Shown: positions 17,718-26,909, counted from the first letter of the stretch. The stretch is DNA of 64,000 nucleotides from Phycisphaerae bacterium (GCA_022180725.1 BQMO01000011.1:45801-109800); one strand, 5' to 3'. Made by a program: numbers and translations. The notes: a model not told the origin generated them from the letters alone.

Positions 17718-17751
17718 GGCGACGCAAGGGGAAGACGAGAAGGAGAACGAT

Positions 17752-18003
17752 ATGCGCGAATACCTGTTCGGAACTATCGTGGGCGTCGTGGTTGTCACGC
17801 TGTTCGCGTCCGTTGCAATGGCCTGTCCGGCGAACCGGAAGTGTTGTGATGGACAATCGGCCTGCGGCGTTGTCGCGTGCGGAGGATTGGCGGCAATCTG
17901 CAACTGCTGTTACTGCGGATCAGGAAAGTATATCTGCGGCGATACAAGCCTTCTCCCCAACGGTTGCCATGACGCAAGTCTCTGCGGGCCGTCCGGGAGT
18001 TAG
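17752..18003 (+). CDS. Small secreted cysteine-rich protein
   Basis: An 83-residue protein with a clear signal peptide (TIVGVVVVTLFASVAMA, cleavage near residue 24) and a mature part of about 59 residues carrying 12 Cys, several paired (KCC, NCC, YCG), with Gly and Asn between them. This points to a compact disulfide-bonded or metal-binding module outside the cytoplasm. I do not recognise the family. ATG 17752 has AAGGAG eight bases upstream. It lies between the DUF1573-like lipoprotein and an anchored unknown protein, with short spacings, so the genes likely form one operon. Confidence 0.75.
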   Translation: MREYLFGTIVGVVVVTLFASVAMACPANRKCCDGQSACGVVACGGLAAICNCCYCGSGKYICGDTSLLPNGCHDASLCGPSGS

Positions 18004-18018
18004 CATTTGCCGCGGGTC

Positions 18019-18939
18019 ATGTTTATGGCGCGTTCCATGAGGCGTGGGGTTCCGGCACTCATCGGTGTCGGGGTCGTCGTGGCCGTGCTGTTGCTCGGGT
18101 GGTGGCAACGCGGATCCAAACCGGGGGTCCACCGGCTGAATGAAATGCTCAACCGACAATCGTCAACGGAAGGCGAGGATCGCGGCTGGGCGTGGAGATC
18201 AACGCAGGAAATCGCGGCGTGGCGAGCCCCGATACTAGCCGCCGTCGTGATGGAGGCGGTTGATGCCGGGAGCACGGCCGATCGCATCGTTCCGCGGTTG
18301 GCGAAGGGGACTCTTGCGGACCAGAACTCACTCGCCCAGAACGAAATGAACGCGTTGCTTCGTGCTGTCGCGGAAGATTTGTGCGCACGGGCCTCTCCGA
18401 GCGTTGACGCCTACATGCGACTGGCGGAGCGGCAAGGCACACGCTGGCTCGCCCCCTCGGACAGCGATATTTATTGGACACGGATCGGAGCTCAGTACGA
18501 GACGTGGTTCGGGGCGACCGTGGATCGGCGACGGGCCGCGGAGACCTGCCGGCTCATACTGGAGAAAAGCCGTGAGGTGGAACGCTCACGGCTCGCGGCC
18601 ATTGGAACCGGAGAGTTCGGCCTGTCGATTCGCGGGTATTCCGCGGCGCACGAGTCGGAGCTCTCGGCGTGGCGGTTCGATACCGAGGACCAGCATGCCT
18701 ACTGGGAACTCACGTCGACGCTCGCCACGCTTGTCTTTCGTATACCGCAGCCGACGGCGAGAGAGTGCCTGCATCGTGCCGGGTCCGTCAAGGCGGCGAC
18801 CGTGGCCATCGTCGGCGAATCGGAGGGCGGGCATCGATATCAACTCGTGTACACGTGGTTTCTGGACGGGGAGGCCGGTCGATGGCTACTTCACGACGTG
18901 CAGATGAAGGGACCGCCCGCTCATGCGCTGGTGTACTGA
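18019..18939 (+). CDS. Membrane-anchored protein of unknown function
   Basis: A 306-residue protein with a short basic N-terminus and one membrane segment (about residues 8-27, GVPALIGVGVVVAVLLLGWW) followed by a soluble, mostly helical domain with many Arg, Glu, Trp and Ala. The C-terminal part (VAIVGESEGGHRYQLVYTWF, then a final strand) resembles a small beta-sheet module. The anchor suggests an extracytoplasmic domain. No family is recognised. Start candidates are ATG 18019, 18025 and 18037; all keep the anchor. It ends inside the next gene, overlapping the pseudopilin by 58 bases, which implies coupled translation. Confidence 0.72.
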   Translation: MFMARSMRRGVPALIGVGVVVAVLLLGWWQRGSKPGVHRLNEMLNRQSSTEGEDRGWAWRSTQEIAAWRAPILAAVVMEAVDAGSTADRIVPRLAKGTLADQNSLAQNEMNALLRAVAEDLCARASPSVDAYMRLAERQGTRWLAPSDSDIYWTRIGAQYETWFGATVDRRRAAETCRLILEKSREVERSRLAAIGTGEFGLSIRGYSAAHESELSAWRFDTEDQHAYWELTSTLATLVFRIPQPTARECLHRAGSVKAATVAIVGESEGGHRYQLVYTWFLDGEAGRWLLHDVQMKGPPAHALVY

Positions 18940-19751
18940 CGCGCCACGGGGAGCCGCGTCGGCGTGATCGTGCGGCCTTCACCTTGATCGAAGTGCTCGC
19001 CGTCATCGCGGTGATCGCCGTGGTCTTGGCGCTCGCGATCCCCGCGCTCTCCGCGAGCCGCGAGCGAGGCCGTTCTACGGCATGCACGTCGAGTCTTCGG
19101 CAACTTGTGCAGTGCGGCACAATGTTCAGCGCGGATTACAAGGATGGGATGCCCAATGTCTTTCTCCGCCCTGAGTTTGTCGTGGGGCCCAACCTCGCGA
19201 ACATCACGCTAGACGGCACGGTGTGGGGCGTGGGCTACTTTGCCCAGGTGTTCTGGTGGCACGGGCCGTTTATCGGATACGCCTTCGAGGCGGCAACCGC
19301 GGGGGGCGTGCCGGCGTGTCCGACGGTGCGTCGTGCACTTGGCGCGGACTGGCCCAACGGAAGCCTGCTCAGTTTCAGTTACTACTACCCCGTTACAAAC
19401 ATCACCGACCATCGACTGTGGAGCGCAGCGCATCCCGAACGGCGCGAAACTTCGGATGCGTGGCGTCGGTTCGTGAAGGTGTCCGACGTGCTGGTGCCGG
19501 CACGGAAAATCTACTTCGCGGAGCAGGCGAAGTACCACGTGCGGTACGCGACTCGTGTCTGGGAGGGCGCTGCAGGTTCGATCAATACCGCGAGCATCGA
19601 CGGTTCGGCGCGAACTCTCCGAGTCTCCGAGTTGGCGCCGGCGTTGCCGTACGACCAGCTGCCGACGAACTGGATTGGGAATGCCCCGACACTTCCATTG
19701 TGCGGCAGTGCGGACGGCTCGATGGGTACGGACTTCCCGTCAGCGCCATGA
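18882..19751 (+). CDS. Prepilin-type N-terminal cleavage/methylation protein (pseudopilin)
   Basis: A 289-residue pseudopilin. After a long basic leader of about 30 residues (rich in Arg) comes the type IV pilin signal AAFTLIEVLAVIAVIAVVLA with Glu at +5, then LSASRERGRSTACTSSLRQL as in planctomycete type II secretion-like proteins, and a globular domain with few Cys. The ATG at 18882, preceded by GGGGAGG, is the only start that includes the leader; it overlaps the previous gene by 58 bases. Processing requires a prepilin peptidase such as the one at 13702-15093. The neighbouring exported proteins suggest an extracellular or surface assembly. Confidence 0.83.
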   Translation: MATSRRADEGTARSCAGVLTRHGEPRRRDRAAFTLIEVLAVIAVIAVVLALAIPALSASRERGRSTACTSSLRQLVQCGTMFSADYKDGMPNVFLRPEFVVGPNLANITLDGTVWGVGYFAQVFWWHGPFIGYAFEAATAGGVPACPTVRRALGADWPNGSLLSFSYYYPVTNITDHRLWSAAHPERRETSDAWRRFVKVSDVLVPARKIYFAEQAKYHVRYATRVWEGAAGSINTASIDGSARTLRVSELAPALPYDQLPTNWIGNAPTLPLCGSADGSMGTDFPSAP

Positions 19752-19842
19752 CATTTCGGGGCGATTCGTCTGTGCGTGTGCTGAAGTTGCACAGGTTCCG
19801 TCGCAGACGATGCTGCGATGTGATCGCCGCATGATGAAGACA

Positions 19843-19867
19843 CGGCCCGGGCACCAGGCCCGGGCCG
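19843..19867. terminator. GC-rich terminator-like hairpin
   Basis: A perfect 10-bp stem (19843-19852 with 19858-19867, CGGCCCGGGC and complement) with a five-base loop, between the convergent pseudopilin gene and the secreted-protein gene. There is no T run, so it may act with a factor or mainly protect 3' ends. Confidence 0.6.
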
Positions 19868-19896
19868 CGCACACCCCTGTCTTTCCTCACGATGAC

Positions 19897-20472
19897 TCAG
19901 CGTGACGCGACGATCGTCGGCGGCACGACCACGGGGACACGTTGCGGCGCGCCGCCGAGGCGCTCGAGGGCCTCGCGGACTTTCGACGCGTCGACTTCCA
20001 TCCGCGAGCGGATTCGCGGGAGATCATCGGGGATGGGGATGATCAGCCGAGGGGTGAACTCACGTTTCCACTCCGGGGTTGCGTCACCGGCCTCGGCGCG
20101 GCGGTCGGCGGGCATGGCGGCGTCGTTCATGAAGGTGCGGACGCCGCCGCTGTAGCCGTGCTCGGCGAGCCACTGCTGGCGCGCGGCCTCGAGCATGGGG
20201 AAGGATTCATCGTTCCAACGCTGCCAGGGGGAGATGCCGACGGTGAGCGTGCCGACACGGGCGTAGACAATCTGGCCGGTGTCTTGCGCGCCGTAGTAGG
20301 CGGGGCCGGGCTGTTCGCAGGAGCAGCAGGACTGCGGGACCCACGCCCGACCATTGACCGAGACAGGACACCCGGCCACGTTCCGAACGCTGGAGTACCG
20401 GTTGAGGTACCCCGGCTGAACAGGCTGCGCGGCGGAGACGGCGGCGGCGAGGGCAAAGGCTTCGATTATCAT
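19897..20472 (-). CDS. Secreted protein of unknown function
   Basis: A 191-residue protein beginning MIIEAFALAAAVSAAQPVQP, a short but plausible signal peptide. The mature part has a cluster of four Cys (NVAGCPVSVNG then PQSCCSCEQPG), followed by a Trp/Phe-containing segment (SPWQRWNDESF, HGYSGGVRTFMNDAAM) and a charged C-terminus ending PPTIVASR. No recognised domain. The start 20472 is chosen because it puts the hydrophobic stretch at the N-terminus. It diverges from the pyruvate dehydrogenase genes across a 228-base gap in which no further gene is seen. Confidence 0.7.
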   Translation of the reverse strand: MIIEAFALAAAVSAAQPVQPGYLNRYSSVRNVAGCPVSVNGRAWVPQSCCSCEQPGPAYYGAQDTGQIVYARVGTLTVGISPWQRWNDESFPMLEAARQQWLAEHGYSGGVRTFMNDAAMPADRRAEAGDATPEWKREFTPRLIIPIPDDLPRIRSRMEVDASKVREALERLGGAPQRVPVVVPPTIVASR

Positions 20473-20700
20473 GGGAGCCTCGGGAGCAGGTTCCCGGCGG
20501 CCGACATCCACGCGGTGGCGCCGGGCTTTGCTCAGCATGCCGCGCCGTTTGGACGATGCAAGCGGAATAGAAGGAATATCCGAGAAAACCGGCGGAAACC
20601 GAGCGGTGGGCACGAGGTATGGGACCTGCCGCGAGCGAGCCGGAACGATGACCTACGATGAACAACGCACGACTGCGAACCGAATCCAAACGAGAAGCCC

Positions 20701-21747
20701 ATGACGACGATTGAGCACACGATCGAACTGCCCGACTTCAGCAAGCCCTTGCCGCCGCGCGAGGGCGACCGGGTGATCCAGTTCCGCGAGGCGCTTCGGG
20801 AGGCGATGAGCGAGGAGATGCGGCGCGACGAGCGGATCTTTCTGATGGGCGAAGAGGTCGCGCAGTACAACGGCGCGTACAAGATCAGCCAGGGGATGCT
20901 CGACGAGTTCGGCCCGAAGCGGATCATCGACGCGCCCATCAGCGAGAATGGGTTCGCGGGGCTGGCGGTGGGGGCGGCGATGTACGGGCTGAAGCCGATC
21001 ATCGAGTTCATGTCGTGGTCGTTCTCGCTGGTGGCGGCGGACCAGATTCTGAACAACGTGCCGAAGATGCTGTACATGAGCGGCGGGCAATGGGGCTGTC
21101 CGGTGGTGTTCCGCGGCAACGACGGGGCCGGGGGCCAGTTAGGCTCGACGCACTCCTGGTGTGTCGAAGGCCTCTACAGCAACGTGCCGGGGATGAAGAT
21201 CGCGATACCCAGCAATCCATACGACGCCAAGGGGCTGCTGAAGACGGCCATTCGCGAACTCGACCCGGTGTTCTTTCTCGAGAGCGAGCGGATGCTGGGG
21301 GACAAGGGGCACGTGCCGCCGGAGGAGTATTACATCCCCTTCGGGCAGGCGCGGCTGGCACGCGAGGGGGGCGACTGCACGCTGGTGAGTTTCGGGAGGC
21401 CGGTGCACTTCTGCATGGAGGCGGCGGAGACACTGGCGCAGAGCGGCATCGAGTGCGACGTGCTCGACATGCGGACGATCCGTCCGCTGGACATCGACGC
21501 GGTGATCGAAAGCGTGAAGAAGACCGGGCGGGTGGTGGTGGTGGACCAGTGCTGGCCCTTTGCGAGCGTGGCGAGCGAGGTGTGCACGCAGGTGATGGAG
21601 CGTGCCTTTGACTGGCTGGACCATCCACCGGTGCGGGTGAACACGGAGGACGTGCCGACGCCGTACGCGAAGAACCTGGAGGCGGCGTACCTGCCGAACG
21701 CGGGCCGGATCGCGGCGGCGGTGCGGAACGCGGTGGGGGCGAAGTAG
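20701..21747 (+). CDS. pdhB: Pyruvate (2-oxo acid) dehydrogenase E1 component, beta subunit
   Basis: A 348-residue E1-beta of the heterotetrameric class: the N-terminal thiamine-diphosphate-pyrimidine domain contains FREALREAMSEEM, MGEEVAQYNGAYK and DAPISENGFAGLAVG, and the C-terminal transketolase domain contains DMRTIRPLDIDAV and NTEDVPTPYAKNLE. With E1-alpha it decarboxylates pyruvate and passes the acetyl group to E2. The pyrimidine-activating Glu is in the MGEEV segment. It is followed by E2 after 50 bases, but neither E1-alpha nor E3 is adjacent, so the complex is split across the genome. Confidence 0.94.
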   Translation: MTTIEHTIELPDFSKPLPPREGDRVIQFREALREAMSEEMRRDERIFLMGEEVAQYNGAYKISQGMLDEFGPKRIIDAPISENGFAGLAVGAAMYGLKPIIEFMSWSFSLVAADQILNNVPKMLYMSGGQWGCPVVFRGNDGAGGQLGSTHSWCVEGLYSNVPGMKIAIPSNPYDAKGLLKTAIRELDPVFFLESERMLGDKGHVPPEEYYIPFGQARLAREGGDCTLVSFGRPVHFCMEAAETLAQSGIECDVLDMRTIRPLDIDAVIESVKKTGRVVVVDQCWPFASVASEVCTQVMERAFDWLDHPPVRVNTEDVPTPYAKNLEAAYLPNAGRIAAAVRNAVGAK

Positions 21748-21797
21748 GACGCGACGAATCGGACGTACGACGAACAGACGACGCAGCGAGGAAGACC

Positions 21798-23102
21798 ATG
21801 CCCATCGAAGTGACCATGCCCCGGCTGTCGGACACCATGCAGCAGGGAACGATCGTCAAGTGGAACGTGAAGGAAGGCCAGGCGGTGAAGTCGGGCGACG
21901 TGATCGCGGACATCGAAACGGACAAGGCGACGATGGAGTTGCAGTCGTTCGACGACGGCGTGGTGGCCTCGCTGCCGGTGGCGGCGGGGCAGAGCGTGCC
22001 CGTCGGCACGGTCATCATGCTGATCGCGGCGAAGGGCGAGGACCTGGCCGCGGTCAAGGCGTCGGCGGGGAAGGGCGCGGTCACGGTCAAGGCGGGATCA
22101 CCGGCCTCGTCGGCGGGCGCGGGGGCGACGGCCACGGCGGTGGCGGCTCCGGCGGGGGCGAGCAACGGGCACACGGCGGGCACGCGGGTCTTTGCGTCGC
22201 CCCTGGCCAAGAAGATCGCGGAGGAGTCTGGCGTCGATTTGTCCCGCGTACAGGGGAGCGGCCCGGGGGGGCGGATCGTGCGGAAGGATGTGGAGGAGGC
22301 GCTGACGGGCGGAACGGCGTCGCGCGCGATGGCTCCCACGAACGTGATACCGCCGCGGGCCGGCCCGGAGAGCCGGGCTCCCCAAGGCTTGGCCGATCAA
22401 CTCGTCCCGCTGTCGAACATGCGGCGGATCATCGCGTCGCGTCTGGTCGAGAGCAAGACCACCATCCCGCACTACCAGGTGACAGTGGACGTGGACATGG
22501 ACGCGCTGATGGGGCTGCGCGGGCAACTCAACGAGCAACTGGCCGACCAGGGCGTGAAACTCAGCGTGAACGATTTCCTCGTGCGGGCCTGTGCCCTTGC
22601 GATGCACCAGCACCCGTACGTGAATGCCCGCTGGGTCGATCAGGGCGCGACGGTCGCCATTCAGCAGTTGGCGGGTGTGAATATCGGCGTGGCGATTGCG
22701 CTGCCCATGGAGCGTGGCGGGGGGCTGGTGGTGGGGACGATCCGCGGGGCCGATTCGGTCGGGCTGCGGCAGATCTCCGCGGAGAGCAAGCGGCTGGGCG
22801 ACAAGGCGCGGGCCAAGGGCCTCTCGCCCGAGGAGATGAGCGACAGCACGTTCACGATCTCGAACCTGGGGATGTTCGGCGTGTCGCACTTTACCGCGAT
22901 CATCAACCCGCCGAACGCGGCGATTCTGGCCGTGGGCGCGGCAGTTCAGCGGGCGGTGGTCAAGAACGGGCAGGTCGTCCCGGGCTACGTCATGTCGATG
23001 ACGATGAGCAGCGACCACCGGGTGATCGACGGGGCGATGGCGGCGCAGTACCTCGCGACGGTGAAGGGGTACCTGGAGAAGCCGGCCACGCTGCTGGTAT
23101 GA
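21798..23102 (+). CDS. pdhC: Dihydrolipoamide acetyltransferase (E2 of pyruvate dehydrogenase)
   Basis: A 434-residue E2: one lipoyl domain (about 2-77) with the lipoylated Lys43 in ETDKATME, an Ala/Gly/Thr-rich flexible linker, a peripheral-subunit-binding domain (131-168, SPLAKKIAEESGVDLSRVQG) and the catalytic acyltransferase domain (about 200-434) with His407 and Asp411 in SSDHRVIDG. It takes the acetyl group from E1 and gives it to CoA; its core forms the multimeric scaffold. A single lipoyl domain is the minimal form. The N-terminus MPIEVTMPRLSDTM matches the family. It is co-directional with pdhB. Confidence 0.95.
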   Translation: MPIEVTMPRLSDTMQQGTIVKWNVKEGQAVKSGDVIADIETDKATMELQSFDDGVVASLPVAAGQSVPVGTVIMLIAAKGEDLAAVKASAGKGAVTVKAGSPASSAGAGATATAVAAPAGASNGHTAGTRVFASPLAKKIAEESGVDLSRVQGSGPGGRIVRKDVEEALTGGTASRAMAPTNVIPPRAGPESRAPQGLADQLVPLSNMRRIIASRLVESKTTIPHYQVTVDVDMDALMGLRGQLNEQLADQGVKLSVNDFLVRACALAMHQHPYVNARWVDQGATVAIQQLAGVNIGVAIALPMERGGGLVVGTIRGADSVGLRQISAESKRLGDKARAKGLSPEEMSDSTFTISNLGMFGVSHFTAIINPPNAAILAVGAAVQRAVVKNGQVVPGYVMSMTMSSDHRVIDGAMAAQYLATVKGYLEKPATLLV

Positions 23103-23183
23103 TGCATCCGACGCGCCCTTCCCCTCGGGCGAAGCGGCACGTGAAGATGCGGTGGCTAGGGGATTGAAATCTCGATTGCGTGA

Positions 23184-25430
23184 CTACTTGTTCCCGCGTG
23201 CCACGGCGGCGTCGGCGGCGACGCGCCCGCGGGCCAGGAGCAGCGCCGTCTCGAGTTGAAGGTCCATGCCCTTGGTGAGCAGGTCGTCGGGGTTGGGGGC
23301 GGGGTCGCCCGCGCGGATGGCGCCCTTCTCGTCGAGCGGCACCACGTCCGCGTTGCGGCGGAAGAGGATGGCCTCGCTGGTCTGCTTGGGGAGCATCTCG
23401 ACCTTGAAGTTGGGATCCACGCCCCAGGTGAGCGACCCCGGGCGGCGGTGGATGATGGACTTGTCGGGGAGCATGTAGTAGGCGGTGGTGAGTTTCATCA
23501 TGGCGGACGCGGTGACGGGCCAGACGTTCTGGACGCTGCCCTTGCCGTAGGAGCGGGCGCCGAGGACGATGGCGTCGGCCTGGCCCTTGGCGGCGTAGGT
23601 GGCGATGGCGCCGGAGACGATCTCGCTGGCGGAGGCCGAGCCTTCGTTGACGAGCACAACCACGGGCATGCGGGCCAGCAGGGCGCGTTCGGGGTTGGTG
23701 AACTCGGGCTGCTCGATGCGGCCTGAGGGGCCCTGGCTCATGACGACGTAGCCGTTCTCCACGTCGAGGAAGCGCTGGGCGACCTTGACGGCCTGGTCGA
23801 GCAGGCCGCCGGGGTTGAAGCGGAGGTCGAAGATGAGGGCCTTGGCGTTGTCCTTGCGGATAAGGCGGATGGCGCGGTCGAGTTCCGCGGCGGTGGTGTC
23901 GGAGAACTGCGACATGCGGATGTAGGCGATGCCGTTGTCGCGGTCGATGAACCAGTCCCAGGAGTCCTCCTTGGCGCCGTCGCGACGCCAGCCGCGGACC
24001 GAGGCGACGTTGATGATGGCGCGCTTGAGGGGGAAGTCGATGGCGGTCTTGCTCTTGCCGTCGGGGGCGGCGGGGTCGTCGATGGTGCGCTCGATGGTGA
24101 GGCGCACGGCGGTGTTCTCGGGCCCGGTGATGACGTCGACGGCCTGATCGAGCGAGAGGCCGAAGATGGGCTTGCCGTCGACCTTGGTGATGATGTCGCC
24201 GGGGTGGATGCCCGCGCGCTGGGCGGGGGTGCCCTCGATGGGGGAGACGACGCGGATGTTCTGGAGTTCGTCGTACTCGATCTGGATGCCCACGCCGACG
24301 AAGCGGCCCTGGGTGTTCTTGTTGAATCGGCGTACCTCGTCGGGCCAGATGATCTCGGAGAACTCGTCGAGGCGCGCCATGGCGCCCTGGCCGAACTCGT
24401 GCAGGAGGGCGGCCCGCGGGAGTTTGATCGACGCGTCGTTGGCAACGCGGAGGCGGTCGATGAGTTGCCCGATGCGGACGGCGTCGTACTGGGAGGCGGT
24501 GTCGCGGAGGGATTGGGATTCGGCGTCGATCGCGGCGAGCATGCGGTCGCGCGCGGCGGCGTCACCCAGCCCGGGGAAGACCTCGCGCAGGTCGGCCATG
24601 GTGAGCATGGTGCGGAGGTTTTCCAGACCGCCGCCCAGCATGGTGTTCATGGGGGTTTGGGAGATGTGGCGGCGGGAATAGGCGAGGGCACGCTCGACAA
24701 GGGTCTGGTCGATGTCGGCAAGTTTGGTTTTCCAATCGTCGCCGAAGGCGTTGTAGGGGGGGAGGGGCTTTCCGCCGTCGGCCTGGGCACGCTCGTTGCG
24801 GAGTTCCCACATGCGTTGGGGCGCGTAGAGGCGGAGCATTTCCTGGCGCGAGGAGATGCGGCGGACGTCGGGCTTGTAGGTGCCGGCGGTGTCGTGGAGG
24901 AGGTCGAGGAGGACGAAAAGTTCACCGGCGGCGAGGATGGAGCCTCGCGCCTCGGCGTCGCGCGCGGCGGCGTCGGCTCGGGCGGAGAGGGAGGCGACGG
25001 CGGGATCGGCGAGAACGGCGGCCTTGCCCGGCTCGGGGGTGAGGGTGTGCAGTTCGATGGCGGCGCGGAGGCCCTTGGCGGTGGCAAGGTCGGAGGGGGG
25101 TTCGTGGAGGGCCTTAGCGAGGTCGGCACGGACCTCGTCGATGCGGGCGGCGCGGTTGGTTTCGCGCGCGGCGAAGTGTTCGAGGAGCCGCGAGGCCGGG
25201 ACGGAAAGGGCCTGCGTGGGGTCGGCGGCGAGGGAGGTGAGGAGTCGCGAGAAGGCGTCATGGTCGCCGGACTTGGCGGCCTGCCAGAGATCGTTGCCGA
25301 TGGGAGCGGGTACGGCTGGTGCGGCGGCGAGGGGTTGGCTCCAGGCTGGCGCGACGGCCAACCCGAACACGCCCAAGGAGCACAAGGCCGAGGCCAACAG
25401 GACACGGACGGAACGGCAACGGATCGGCAT
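23184..25430 (-). CDS. S41-family C-terminal processing peptidase with PDZ domain
   Basis: A 748-residue exported protease. ATG 25430, with GGAG upstream, gives a signal peptide (VLLASALCSLGVFGLAVA). A long helical N-terminal region of about 360 residues precedes a PDZ domain (about 365-450, with GVGIQIEYDE and GIHPGDIITKVDGKPI) and the S41 catalytic domain, with the serine in GSASASEIVSG and the lysine in SYGKGSVQ. Family members degrade or process proteins from exposed C-termini in the periplasm. The N-terminal region is larger than in simple CtpA proteins and nearer to the Tsp/Prc type. Its promoter faces the divergent unknowns upstream; the E2 gene converges on it. Confidence 0.92.
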   Translation of the reverse strand: MPIRCRSVRVLLASALCSLGVFGLAVAPAWSQPLAAAPAVPAPIGNDLWQAAKSGDHDAFSRLLTSLAADPTQALSVPASRLLEHFAARETNRAARIDEVRADLAKALHEPPSDLATAKGLRAAIELHTLTPEPGKAAVLADPAVASLSARADAAARDAEARGSILAAGELFVLLDLLHDTAGTYKPDVRRISSRQEMLRLYAPQRMWELRNERAQADGGKPLPPYNAFGDDWKTKLADIDQTLVERALAYSRRHISQTPMNTMLGGGLENLRTMLTMADLREVFPGLGDAAARDRMLAAIDAESQSLRDTASQYDAVRIGQLIDRLRVANDASIKLPRAALLHEFGQGAMARLDEFSEIIWPDEVRRFNKNTQGRFVGVGIQIEYDELQNIRVVSPIEGTPAQRAGIHPGDIITKVDGKPIFGLSLDQAVDVITGPENTAVRLTIERTIDDPAAPDGKSKTAIDFPLKRAIINVASVRGWRRDGAKEDSWDWFIDRDNGIAYIRMSQFSDTTAAELDRAIRLIRKDNAKALIFDLRFNPGGLLDQAVKVAQRFLDVENGYVVMSQGPSGRIEQPEFTNPERALLARMPVVVLVNEGSASASEIVSGAIATYAAKGQADAIVLGARSYGKGSVQNVWPVTASAMMKLTTAYYMLPDKSIIHRRPGSLTWGVDPNFKVEMLPKQTSEAILFRRNADVVPLDEKGAIRAGDPAPNPDDLLTKGMDLQLETALLLARGRVAADAAVARGNK

Positions 25431-25565
25431 GAGAGGCTCCAGGCCGCGGCCAGTGGCCGCGATGTTCCACGCACCCATCGGCACGACGCTTCCGGTTCAT
25501 CAGATGCGCCGGCGAGGGATTTCCGCCACCCATGATATAGGACCGGCGTGGCCGTGCGGTTCGGA

Positions 25566-26909
25566 CTAATCGGCGGGTGACGAGGATGGGGCGGCGGGTA
25601 CGGCGAGGCGCCGGACCCGCTGAACTACCAGCCCTGTGATCGCGGCGGCGAGGAGGAGGACGCAGGCGAGGACCAACGCCTGCGCGGCATTGTCGGAAAG
25701 GAGGCCTTTGGCGGCGGCGTAACTGGCGCCCAGCCCCAAGGCGGGGCCGACAGTGTACCCGACGCCGATGAGAGCCTCGTGGGTGCCGCCGGCGTCGACG
25801 TCGGAGCGGCCGACCTCGAGGGCGTAGTAGAGCGCGGCGGAGTAGATGACGGCCATGGCGGCGCCGAAGAGAGCGAGGCCGAGGATCAGGAGGTAGAACC
25901 CCGCGGACCCGCCGACGATGGTGGCGAGAATGGCGATGGCGAAGGCGAGGACGAGGGAAACGCCGCTGAGGACGGCGAGGGACCATTGCCCGTGCCAGGT
26001 TTCCCATCGTTGCATGACGGCGAACATGACGACGCGCGGGATGATCCAGGCAGCGGGGAGGTAGGCGTGCCAGTGGGCGGGAAGGTCGAGTCGTCTGGCG
26101 GCGTAGGGGAGGTAGGGGCCCAGGGCGCTCATGACGACGTAGCCCATGGGGAGGAGTAGTTGGAAGGTGACAAGGAGTTTGGAGTAGACGGGGGGGTGTG
26201 GTTCGTGGTGGCCTTCGAGGTGGGGGGCGGGTTCGGGGGTGAAGCCGAAGAGGAAGAAGGCGGCGAGGGCGTGGGCGACGGTGACGAGGGCAATGGCCAG
26301 GGCGGGTGCGGAGGCGACGAGGGGGGCAATCATGAAGGTGGAGGCGACACCGGCGGCGGACCAGACGACGTTCCAATGACCCATGGTGGACCGGAGGGCG
26401 CGGTCGGAACGGCCGCCGCTGAGGTAGGTTTCGACCACGGGCCAGAGGATGCCCATGAGGGGGCTGTAGAGGAGGACCATGACCCAGATGGGCCACTCGG
26501 CGGGGTGCGTATCGGCTTGGGCGATCGTGGCGGCGATCTGCGCGTCGTCATCGCCCGCGGGGCCGTTCGATGTGGTCAGAAGGTCCGAGGCGATCGGGAG
26601 GAGGCAGAGCGATCCGAGGAGGATCATGAGGAGCACGAGCAGGCCGCGGTGCGTGAAGCCGGGGATCAGGGTTGCGAGTGAACCGCGTGCCTTGCTGGCG
26701 GCCTTGGCGCCGAGGATGTAGGTGACGCCGAGGAAGACGGCGAGGAGGTAGTTTTTGACCTCGGAGAAGCCGTACCCCTTGGAGGTGAGGAAGTAGAGGC
26801 CGCTGGAGGTGACGACGTAGGTGCCGAGGGAGTTGATGAAGGTGAAGGGGAAGGAGGCGGCGTTGGGGGTCTGGGCGACGGGCGGAATGTGGGGCGAAGC
26901 GTTGAGCAC
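25566..26909 (-). CDS. MFS-type membrane transporter
   Basis: A polytopic protein of about 447 residues with some 12 hydrophobic segments and short loops, typical of the major facilitator superfamily: FTFINSLGTYVVTSSGLYFL at the N-terminus, a GRSDRALRSTMGHWN segment between halves, and YALEVGRSDVDAGGTHEALIG in the second half. The substrate is unknown; it could be a permease or an exporter. The start is uncertain: GTG 26909 is used because the in-frame ATG at 27002 would run through the tRNA-Arg gene on the other strand. No strong ribosome site supports GTG. It is transcribed away from the tRNA. Confidence 0.78.
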   Translation of the reverse strand: MLNASPHIPPVAQTPNAASFPFTFINSLGTYVVTSSGLYFLTSKGYGFSEVKNYLLAVFLGVTYILGAKAASKARGSLATLIPGFTHRGLLVLLMILLGSLCLLPIASDLLTTSNGPAGDDDAQIAATIAQADTHPAEWPIWVMVLLYSPLMGILWPVVETYLSGGRSDRALRSTMGHWNVVWSAAGVASTFMIAPLVASAPALAIALVTVAHALAAFFLFGFTPEPAPHLEGHHEPHPPVYSKLLVTFQLLLPMGYVVMSALGPYLPYAARRLDLPAHWHAYLPAAWIIPRVVMFAVMQRWETWHGQWSLAVLSGVSLVLAFAIAILATIVGGSAGFYLLILGLALFGAAMAVIYSAALYYALEVGRSDVDAGGTHEALIGVGYTVGPALGLGASYAAAKGLLSDNAAQALVLACVLLLAAAITGLVVQRVRRLAVPAAPSSSPAD

